NCBI GenBank assembly: GCA_963513935.1
Contig: OY740774.1
Location: forward strand, 88,430,385-88,494,384
Origin: Aphrophora alni
Lineage: Eukaryota > Arthropoda > Insecta > Hemiptera > Aphrophoridae
Direction: 5' to 3'
Length of the DNA: 64,000 nucleotides
The notes under the pieces are model-generated. The model was not told where the DNA came from and searched no databases. It saw only the letters and a program-made list of their open reading frames with translations. Position 1 is the stretch's first letter. Each line of letters opens with the position of its first letter. Positions 13,501 to 25,800 of the stretch are shown piece by piece. Both the position numbers and the translations under genes were made by a program.

Positions 13501-16500
13501 ATCTGAAATAATTAAAGAACATGTAAAATCAAAATACACAAAAATTTATTTTTCCAATGTGTGGGGGGATCAAAAAGCCGAGGAAAAATCTGAAATAATT
13601 AAAGAACATGTAAAATCAAAATACACAAAAATTTATTTTTCCAATGTGTGGGGGGATCAAAAAGCCGAGGAAAAATCTGAAATAATTAAAGATCGTGTAA
13701 AATCAAAATACACAAAAATTTATTTTTCCAATGTGTGGGGGGATCAAAAAGCCGAGGAAAAATCTGAAATAATTAAAGAACGTGTAAAATCAAAATACAG
13801 AAAAATTTATTTTTCCAATGTGTGGGGGGGATCAAAAAGCCGAGGAAAAATCTGAAATAATTAAAGAACGTGTAAAATCAAAATACACAAAAATTTATTT
13901 TTCCAATGGGGGGGGTCAAAATCCGAGGAAAAATCTGAAATAATTAAAGAACGTGTAAAATCAAAATACACAAAAATTTATTTTTCCAATGGGTGGGGGG
14001 ATCAAAAAGCCGAGGAAAAATCTGAAATAATTAAAGAACATGTAAAATCAAAATACACAAAAATTTATTTTTCCAATGTGTGGGGGGATCAAAAAGCCGA
14101 GGAAAAATCTGAAATAATTAAAGAACATGTAAAATCAAAATACACAAAAATTTATTTTTCCAATGTGTGGGGGGATCAAAAAGCCGAGGAAAAATCTGAA
14201 ATAATTAAAGATCGTGTAAAATCAAAATACACAAAAATTTATTTTTCCAATGTGTGGGGGGATCAAAAAGCCGAGGAAAAATCTGAAATAATTAAAGAAC
14301 GTGTAAAATCAAAATACACAAAAATTTATTTTTCCAATGTGTGGGGGGGATCAAAAAGCCGAGGAAAAATCTGAAATAATTAAAGAACGTGTAAAATCAA
14401 AATACACAAAAATTTATTTTTCCAATGGGGGGGGGGGTCAAAATCCGAGGAAAAATCTGAAATAATTAAAGAACGTGTAAAATCAAAATACACAAAAATT
14501 TATTTTTCCAATGGGTGGGGGGATCAAAAAGCCGAGGAAAAATCTGAAATAATTAAAGAACGTGTAAAATCAAAATACACAAAAATTTATTTTTCCAATG
14601 GGTGGGGGGATCAAAAAGCCGAGGAAAAATCTGAAATAATTAAAGAACATGTAAAATCAAAATACACAAAAATTTATTTTTCCAATGTGTGGGGGGATCA
14701 AAAAGCCGAGGAAAAATCTGAAATAATTAAAGAACATGTAAAATCAAAATACACAAAAATTTATTTTTCCAATGTGTGGGGGGATCAAAAAGCCGAGGAA
14801 AAATCTGAAATAATTAAAGATCGTGTAAAATCAAAATACACAAAAATTTATTTTTCCAATGTGTGGGGGGATCAAAAAGCCGAGGAAAAATCTGAAATAA
14901 TTAAAGAACGTGTAAAATCAAAATACACAAAAATTTATTTTTCCAATGTGTGGGGGGGATCAAAAAGCCGAGGAAAAATCTGAAATAATTAAAGAACGTG
15001 TAAAATCAAAATACACAAAAATTTATTTTTCCAATGGGGGGGGGTCAAAATCCGAGGAAAAATCTGAAATAATTAAAGAACGTGTAAAATCAAAATACAC
15101 AAAAATTTATTTTTCCAATGGGTGGGGGGATCAAAAAGCCGAGGAAAAATCTGAAATAATTAAAGAACGTGTAAAATCAAAATACACAAAAATTTATTTT
15201 TCCAATGGGGGGGGGATCAAAAAGCCGAGGAAAAATCTGAAATAATTAAAGAACGTGTAAAATCAAAATACACAAAAATTTATTTTTCCAATGGGGGGGG
15301 GATCAAAAAGCCGATGAAAAATTGAAATAATTAAATAACGTATAAAATCAAAATACAAAAAAAATTATTTTTTCAATGGGTTGAAAAAACTGGCCAAAAA
15401 ACTTAATGGTAAAATGAATGTAACAAAAGTTTTCTAAAAGTTTGGGAAAATTCATGTGTGTAGTTTGACTCAAGATTAAAATTTTATTTTCTCTTAAAAA
15501 TTTTGATTTTATAAATATGTTAAAAATGTTGAATAAATTTTCCTGGTCATTCTGTCAAATTAATAATTATTTTAAAAGTTCCAGGAAGACCATGAAAATC
15601 TGTGTTTTAGTAAATTACCAAGAATTCTAATTTAAAATGTGTTTTAGGGATATATAGGCCTTTTAACTTACAATAAAACTAAACTTATCATGTTGTTCAG
15701 TATTAAAAGCACTATATATTTGGTTTCTTGTAAATTAATGACAAACAGATATTTTGGTTTTCTCCAGATATTTGACAGAAGTTTTAAAATTAGTCTATCG
15801 CAAACATAGTAGGCTACCAAGCATTTTTGCACATAAGCCTATACTTATGAAACTTTTTTCTTTCGTTTGGTGTCTAGAATGACTTCCTAAAATTGGTCAG
15901 ACAGTTCGTGAAAAACTCTAGACATTTTTGGGGTGACTGGCGAATTTTTGGTTTTGTAGGTGACTGTACTAGAAAGTTATTGCAATTTACAGAGAGTCTC
16001 TGTATTCACTGTGTAATTAAAATTAACATAATTTAAATTTAATAAATTCTAAACTTATGCAAATTGAATTCGATTCAATTCAAATGTATCTACTAACTGG
16101 TGAATAAGCTATCGTAAAAAAAAAAAAAATTAGGTTATGTTAGTAACTTCACAAAAGTAGCATCAAAGCATTAACGCATGCGCAGTAGCTAAGGTCATTC
16201 TTAGTTTTTATTGTCTAATACTAATGTATGATAACAAACGAATACGCCATGTTTTTTCGTTGAAGGATCTGCCTATCTAGTTGTTAGTCGAGATTGTGCA
16301 TGTTCCATACAATAACCTAACATATCTCCTGACGTTTGTAAAGTTTCAATTCAAAACTACTAAAGTTATAAAGTAGGCTACTCTTTGGAAGTTGTCAGAC
16401 TAAAGGTAGATTTTCGTTTTTTGCGAATATTTTTTATTTACGATTTAACAGATGGATTTGGGTAATTAATCTTTTCATTTCATTAAAATTTTAACAAAAT

Positions 16501-18964
16501 CCGTGTAGTCCATTGTGAGATATGAGAGTTGTTGTTGAAGGCGAAAAACTTGTGTCTGCTTAATAAAATTGAGAAAAGAACATGAAATGTAACTATCACT
16601 TGAGTAGGCTACTCTAATAGCTAGTCGGAATACAACAATAATTGGTCAATAGAGACATGATATTAGAGAGGTATCTAACCCAACACTACATGAAAAAAGT
16701 TGTAGTTCCTGCTAGGATCCCTCAGGATGTTACACAACAACAAAATTAGATAATTCTTTTTTGTAAGCTACCAATAAATATTGAGGTATCAAAAACTGTA
16801 AAAAGTCTTTGTGACCATAATCATCGTGAAATTAACATGTAGAATCAACTCAGTGAGTTCCTGCTAGATCCTACAGATTCTTAAGTCCTTCTCGTGTTTC
16901 ATCATAATTTGAAAATAATCGATAAAAAAACAAACCAGTTGATATAGGATTAATTCGTATCGACTATTAAAGAATCGATTTATTACACTGATATCGCTGG
17001 CATTCTTATAATCCATTGTACACTTGTATAAGATGACGTGGCATTTAATGTTAAGGCCAGCACATATTTTACAACTCTATTACATTTTCATTGGTTGGTT
17101 CTAGTTTATTCCAACATTTCCCATCTTTGTGTATATAAAAGAATTAATTGACGAATCGACTCTATAACACGAGAACGATAAAATACGTGCAACAACATTG
17201 CACAAACTTTTCAACTCCAACTATTCTATAAACTAAATGAAATAGAACCAAAACTAATCACCACAAAATGTAAATTCGCTAGACATCTGGCTAAAAGTGA
17301 AAATGTATTAGGAACATTATTTTTAAATAAATAAAAAAATATTTAAATATTGTCTAAAGTTATTAACACGTCCTCAGACTCTCAACAGCTCACTTTAATC
17401 AGTACGGGCTTGGAAAACCTGAGTAGAGCTTTTTTCATGTAGTCTTGGGTTAGATCCCTTTCATTTTTTCCCCCGATCCTGACACTATTGGAATATTCAA
17501 GGACTATGTGTTTTTATTTTATCTTCTTTTAACAACATAAAGAAAGAAAACGTCAGCCCAACAAAAAGAAAATTACGATTTAATAACAGCTCGCGATTTT
17601 TTGGTTTGTAGATAAGGATTTTTAGAGCACTGAACATATATCATTTCAAAAAACTTTTTTTTTTGGATTTAGGAGAACAAAAAACTGATTAATACGCAAA
17701 AAATTGGTCGTCGATTTTTTGACACATGACCAAATTTTCCCTAGTTATGTAAGAAAGTAAAAAGGGTCTAGGACTATGTTTTGAACTAAACTTAAAAAAA
17801 GTAACCTAAGAATAGTAACTCAGGGTTCAAACTACGTCTGAGCAGTCAAAATAATAAAGACCAAACTGTTCCAGGGAGGAAACCGGTATATTTCCAGACA
17901 GTCCACCATTTTGTATTTAAAAAAAACATCCTTACTTAAGTATGTAATATGAGTTCAAATTTGGCATAATCATTGATTTATTGTGTAACTTTTTACATTT
18001 GTACCAAAAACAAATATTTTGTATACTTATTGCAAAATGGCGGTATCGAAACGGGAAAACTTTACTACAACGGCCGCCATTTTGAAACCATACAAAATAA
18101 AGTTATAAAAAATTACATAATAAATGCGTATACCAAATTTGAACTCTGTTATCTACTCATAAAGTTAAGATGTTTTTTAAAATACAAAATGGCGGACCGT
18201 TTGGAAACAAAACGTTCCCTGAACTGGTTTCATTATTTTGATCCAAGGAGTAAATCTGTTTAGTGTGTTAGTTTGCGTAACACTCTGTATACAAACTTGA
18301 TTAGGAGAAATCACAAGTCGATAGAACTGCACACCAAGCTCTAACTAAAGAGGGTTCTATACCAACAGAGGGTGTAATAGGTCCAGAATCCAACTGGTAA
18401 AAAAGAGGTCCATAATCTCTCGCGGAACAAACAAAACTGTAGCAACTTCAAGAACTGAGTTAAATTACATACCCTTAACCGTTAGAGAATGAGTCATTGT
18501 ATCAACGGCATCAAAAACTCGATATGTAACCTCACTGAATAGGTGCAAACACTAGAAGCTAATTCCACATAGATAATGGAAAAAATATTTAAATATTTAG
18601 TTTTAGACACAATAGCAGACTTTGCAGTCAACATCGAAACACTGTGAGGTGTGAAGTACTGGGATGAAGGAGACAGTTCGGATCGTCTGGATTCTTGTTT
18701 TAAAAACAAAAACCTCTCTCATCATTGCTTTATAAAAAAAAGAAGAAAAGAGCATACAATAGAAACTTTTAGCACTAAAATACTCAGCGTCAGGGTCAGA
18801 AAAGAACAAGAGTTGATCAAGACAGACCTGACAGGAAAGATGAAAGAGAGTGATTTAAAAAGATAAGGCGGGCTGTCTGGGGCTCCAGTAGAATATAACC
18901 TAGCGAAACAGCTTCAGGACATGGAACTGAACTGAATCTACTACATACAGTAGAATGTAAATAC

Positions 18965-19001
<37 letters not shown>

Positions 19002-22000
19002 CAAATTCTGGAGTTCCAGTAGAAGAAGATAACTTAGCGAAACAGGTTCAGGACATGGAACTGAACTGAATCTACTACAGCAGAATGTAAATACTTTTTC
19101 TCTTAAAAAAATAAATATCCCCAATTTCAGGAGCTCCAATAGAAGATAACCTAGCGAAACAGGTTCAGAAATTCTGGAGTTCCAGTAGAAGACGATAACC
19201 TAGCGAAACAGGTTCAGGACATAGAACTGAACTAAATCTACTAGAATGTAAATACTCTTTTCCTTAAAAAAAATAAATATCCCCAAATTCAGGAGCTCCA
19301 ATAGAATATAACCTAGCGAAACAGGTTCTGGACATAGAACTGAACTAAATCTACTAGAATGTAAATACTTTTTTCCTTAAAAAAATAAATATCCCCAAAT
19401 TCAGGAGCTCCAATAGAAGATAACCTAGCGAAACAGGTCCAGGATACGGAACTGAACTGAATCTACTAGAATCTAAATACTTTTTTCCTTAAAAAATAAA
19501 TATCCCCAAATTCTGAAGCTCCAGTAGAAGAAGATAACCTAGCGAAACAGGTTTAGGACATAGAACTGAACTGAATCTACTAGAATGTAAATACCTTTTC
19601 CTTGAAAAAAATAAACATCCCAAATTCTGGGGCTCCAGTAGAATATAACCTAGCGAAACAGGTTTAGGACATAGAACTGAACTGAATCTACTAGAATGTA
19701 AATACTCTTCCTTGAAAAAAAATAATATCCCCAAATTTAAATGGACTCGACCTTTTAAAAGACCGAATAAACTCAAAAACGGGAAAATTTCATTCCGAAC
19801 TTTCATTTTTTTGTTAGGATTTGTGATATACTTTGGATTAAAATGTACCACGCATGACCGTCTACAGAGGCGGGAAGTAGGTACAGTATTGCAAAATGCA
19901 CAACGAGCAAATCAAGCTATTTCTTCTTGACGTTGCATATTAGGTCTGTGAACTCTGGTATTGCTGTGTTAGGATAATATTTCAACGGCGTATCAGTTAT
20001 TTATTCGAGGTGTCGTCATGAAATGTGCAAAGAGTAAGGGACATCGATCTTGGTATCGTCTAGTCGTCTACAGAGCTCAACAACAAGTGGTTTTATAAAC
20101 ATTTCGTAGGGTCTCACTGGTCATGGGTCGACAATATTCGTCGACCAATAATTAACAGTAAATATTATCACAGCTACTGTACACTCGAACAAAACACATT
20201 TACAATTTGACGTAATAAAAGTAACGCCTTGTGGGGGTTGCTTGTTTTTTGCATTGCGATTTGCCATTCATTGAGGTCATAGTGGTAGAATTTTTTTTTT
20301 TTTTTAATTTATGCTGGTCATAGCCTTATTTATAAAACGTATCTTTATCCCTCCCCCCACTACTGGTGGGCCTCGGTAGCCTGTGTTCAATGTATAGGAA
20401 GCGTAAACAACCTGACTACTGTTTACTCAAGTTACAATGATATAAATATATACGATGTCCTTAAAGTAAGGTACAAAACTTTAGGGACATCAAAATGAAG
20501 AAAAAATATTCCTATAATTAAAAAAATTTTCTGTCTGTCTTAAAAATACAAGATTATAATTCCAGAACAGATTGAGATATCGATATTAAAAACTTTGAAG
20601 AATATTATATATTATTAATATAGTCTAATTGGAGATTTGCCATCATTTGTGTATATAAAAACACGACGTTTCGAAAGTATAAATCAACTCTCTTTATCAA
20701 GTGTAAATCTTAGACCATTGGAGGGAGAAAAAATTGTGTGTTATTAGTTTGCAATGTACCACAAAATTTTCGTGTAATCTATTCAAAATGGCGTTTATTT
20801 GAAATGTTAGATAGCAAAAATAATATCTCGTGAACTTTTTATTTTACAAAATATTTAGAGCTTTTAATTTTGAACAAGCTGATTCCTTTATTATTATTGC
20901 ACGTAAAGAATAGTCAAAATATGGGTAAAAAAACTTAAAAAATCAATTTTTGATAATTTACTGGCACACACAAGAGAATTTTAGAGTTAATTCAGTAGAC
21001 CTATTCATCAGTAACCTTGACTATTAAAATTGACTAAGACTAATGGATGATCATTAAAAGCCTTTTGTGTGTTCTAGTAAATTACAAATGTTTTTTTGTA
21101 TAGTTTTTTATCGATATCTCGATCATTCTTTAAAATTCAGTAAAAATATGGATATTATCTTGCTCATCATTAAAAGGACCAAACTTTTGAACGGTTTTCA
21201 CGATATTTGATATTCAAAATTTTTAATGAACGCCGTTTTGAAACTTTTAAGTGAAACAAAATAATATTTATACAGTTTTTTTACATGCCTGAACAATCAA
21301 GTTTGTTATCACAGTCGGATTTAAAAGTGTAGGAATTGATTTGATGGAAAACTTTTAGGCCTATAGGAACTTTTTTCTTTATTTTGAGGTTCAGAATCAC
21401 TTCCCAAAGCTTGGCTCCTTACTTCCTGGATACTCTGTATAATTTGGGGAAAATTCCTTTTGAACAAACCTCGTATTTGTTTACTACAAGAATAAGGGAA
21501 ATATTGCTTACAATTTATATTGTCATTACGTACCATTCTTAATTCTTACCAGTTTATTCTCTGAAATCATGCTACTTTAGGAGATATATTTGAACGCCGA
21601 GGCCCTAGCATCTACACCTTTTTTCATGTAGTTTTGGTTTCATCTTTCCTATCATGTCTTACTTGACCAACTCTTGTTCTTTTCCGACCGCGTGACACTA
21701 TACAAGCTGTAAGTGGTCTTTATTTATCTTCTTTTTTTATAAGGCGTTGGATAACCGAAAGGTTTTTCACCTTTAAAACAACAAGGACAAAATGAACTAT
21801 TGCAATGGTCCATCCTTCACAACACAACGTATATTCACCGTTATCAACAGGCCAAGCTTCACAGTATTTTTATGCGCACCAGAGTTGATAGGATTACATA
21901 AGTTGATTGATGAAAAACTCGAGTTACAAGATTCTTGTGTGTTTAATCTGTGATACATTGTTAGAATCTGTGGTTAATGTTGATTTAATCTTGCCAATTT

Positions 22001-22794
22001 GTATTGTGTAATATACACAAATCTGACGTCTATCACTTTGTCATGTAGCCTATTTGTTAGATTGGAGAAATGTGACGAATAAAAAAAAAACGTTATATCG
22101 GGGGACGTGTTCGTTTCGAGGCCACATAGAAATGATTTGTGTATTGATATCTGTACAGTGTTACACAGCTGATTTTAATCAAATTTAGTAGAGGGGGATA
22201 TTGTTTTATCCGAAACTGTTTTAAGCTTCAAGCAGTCAATGGGAGCTAGATTAAGACCCAATTGAAATCGGTTCTACAGATTTTGTTCTAAATTTGGTGA
22301 AATTGCGCAATTTGTGTAATTTGCGTAGCTGCCGAAACTCAAAATTACGGTTTTCTCAAATGGGGTACAACGATTTTGATTAAATTGTAAAAAACGTAGT
22401 GTTTAAAAACAAAATCAAAATGTATCACTCCAAACAATACTGGTTGTAGATTTACCGGTAAAAAAAATAGAAAACAGTTAATGGATCTGTTATTTTGTGT
22501 ACTTGGGCGTATTGTTTTAGCCTAATTTCGAGGAATTTATTTAGTTACTTACGAATTAACGCCACCGCAGCAGAAGTTGCGCTAATGCGCATGCGCCAAT
22601 AAAGAGCAAACTGGTTTAAGGGAAGCAGAATTCCATTTTTTTTCAGCTTTGAGATTCATATACCTTCATTTTATGATTTGTCGCAAAAATTTTAGGCGTA
22701 GATTGGCGGCACTTCACTTTTAAAGCTCATGTTTATCCATGATCTAATTTCAAATTATTAACTTCAATAAACTTACGAAAGGTTTGGCCTGGTG

Positions 22795-22859
<65 letters not shown>

Positions 22860-25800
22860 CTACCTGGCCAAACCTGTCGTGATATATAATTATATCGCAA
22901 AGTAAGGAAATATTGGCGCATGCGCATTAGCAACTTCTGCTCGGTGGCGTTAATACGTAATTACCTTTATTTAATTTTTCGAATAAATTTAAATGTACGG
23001 TAGCTGCTAAAATACAACATTTTTATTTTTCATAATAGGCTTCAACGATTTTGATTAAATTTTAGTGAAACTAAGCCTCTTAAAACTTAAAAAAAAGTAT
23101 TGGTAAATTTCGATTCGTTACTTAAGAATAAAAAACAAACAAAAATGGTGAATGAAACTGTTATTAGGACCTTATTTTTTTACAATCAACTCTACAGATT
23201 TTGTTGAAATATTGATAAATGTGAAGATTAACTTTGACTGCTGACATTATAAACTTAACTTAATTCAAAATCAACTTACGCCTAAAACGCCTTAAGCCTA
23301 GTGCCTTCTATATCCTTGTAAAATATATATTTGTAACAATGCAATTAAACACAAATTAAATCCTCCCCCTCCTTCTCGTATAAGTACTGCAGTAAAAAGA
23401 TCATTTTGGGCAATATCACGTTTAGATTTGTGATATACTTTAGATGCAATATTTTTAAATAATTTGGTTTTAAACCGACAGTTAAACTGGTCTATAAATT
23501 ACGAGTAAACTAATAAAATACACATGTTGTTATTCCATACATTTACCAACTATTGCTCAATTTCAATACATTGTCGATTCACTTTTTGAGTAAATATTTT
23601 AGATTTCGAAACAAGTTTGTTTGCCACATGTGTCATCTACTATAAATTAGGTACATAGGAATTAATAGGCCTACATGTTTTGCAATAACACATGAACGGT
23701 TGCCATAGAAACGAAAAATGTTTCGCACCTGAACAAACTAGCAAAACAATAACCTATATAGGCGTACCAGATGATACATGTCCCTAGAGTTGAAATTATA
23801 CAATGTAAAACCTTACGAATCATTATTTGGGAGTATTATTGTATAGTGTAGATTATTAAGCAAGAGAAGCGAATCTCTGTTTAAACTCTACTACTTTAGA
23901 CATGCCGTTTTTATCGCTGAAAGTAGGCCTACCGCGCTGGCGACCACAAAAATAAAGCTCGTAAAATTTGGTATAGAAGATTATAATGTTAGGTTATAGA
24001 ATCCAGTTGAAAGCGAAGTTATTGTCAAAAATGTAATTTGGAACTCTGACCTTCCAAGGAAATGTGATATTCGTATAGTTATTCTTATAGTGTTATAGTG
24101 TTCTTATAGTATACGGGACACAGGACTCTAGTCAATACCGGGGAAGGACGTCATGTGAAATGTGCCCCCCAATCCACAGTCATACCCCAGTCGACAGCCA
24201 GTTCTCGAATGCTTTATACATGGATAGGTTTCATCTGAGCTGTGGAGTTTGGGTGCGCAGTGGGTCTAGGCGTCAGTAAGGAGGTGGGGGAAGCGGTGTA
24301 CCATTAATATAAAAAATAAGTAATTTATTTCCAATAGTAGTTGTATTGTCCACTGTCAATACTTCACTGGGGTACAAGGTTTTATCAGTGGAGTTTATTT
24401 ATAGGAACTATTGCTAATAAACACAAGTTGTAAAATTTACTACAATTTATTAATTTTTCTCACTTAGAAATGACACTTATTTAAAATACATCACCGACAC
24501 GTAAAAATAAAAATAAAAGAAACAACTTCAGTCACTTTTTAAGGGATCTTCGAAGAATTGAGAACTTGTACGTGTTCACGTGGACCCTGTGTAAAATAAA
24601 ATAAAAAAAACTTAATTCAAATAAATACAATAATTCTTTTACGATTTATACCTGAAATTATAATAATCAACAATAAAACAGAAAAGTAAAATGATTATCG
24701 TATTCAACCTACTTCAAAACTAATGAAGGTCCACACAAAGCAGGAGGAGGCTTCCGTCCAGCATGACATCGGTCGATATAAAACCCCAAAGAAAACGCGT
24801 TACCTACCCCTCACCTCGGGGGATCCCCCAAACATGTTATTGAACCAGGTCAAATCCGTCATTTTACTTTAGCGTATTAAAAAAACGAAAATAAATTTAT
24901 TTTAAAATTATTGAAGTTAAAGGCCCACATGGTACAGCGGCCGCCTCAGTGTATGTCGAGTGTTGGAACTAACAACGATGTCTGAACTGAAAGACCGCTG
25001 GATCGTGGACAGTAGCCGGTGCTGACTGTTTCCCCTACAATGCCTCAGTCCCCACGCGGCCACGAACTACAAACTTTACCTCCCCTCCACGCGCTGGTCA
25101 CAGCTCAGATGAAACCTGTCCATTTATAGTTAGTTCGTTGAGTTAGGCGTCCGATTTAAGGTGTCAACCCGGTCGCACGCATAAGGGCCGCTTGTGAATC
25201 GGCCTGACCCTGACGTCAGTGCCTTAGTGGGCGGTGCTTCACTCTCAACACTCACTGAATGAAGTATAGTCATCGATACGAGCGTAGAGTAACGAGTGGA
25301 GCTTTCTTCCCACATGTACAGCTTCAAAACACACCAGGGCTGAGCACTGACACGAGGGAAGCGAGTGAAAATCTTTTTAATATAGACTCAAACACGAAGT
25401 CCAGAACACAGTTGTAACAACTACTGGATCTACCAAACAATTTAACATTTCCAATAAGGAAACTTTTGGGCATTACATTTTATGATCGGGCTGGGTAATA
25501 TCATAATTGCGGCCCATCAATTTCTTTTCTTATGCACTCTTCACGATTGTCATTTACACTCGAAACTTTCCTCCTCTACCACTTCTTGCGTATCTTCGGC
25601 CCTTTTTTAAAAGTACTTTTCTGCTCCAAATAAAACTCCTGATCTCGTTACAGCCCGTCCTTCAACCCCTTACTAACGATGAAGGTAGTAATCATTAGAA
25701 CTCAGTTAATCGTCTGGTTTTATCTACATTCCTCCATCATATGAAAGTGAGAGCGCATTGCTTTGTATCAACTGCTTCGTTCATATTTATCCACACACTT

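Noticed and set aside
13036..15365. Possible CRISPR-like array because of the regular repeats
   Set aside because: Repeats are directly contiguous with no unique spacers, and the context is a eukaryotic intron. It is a satellite.
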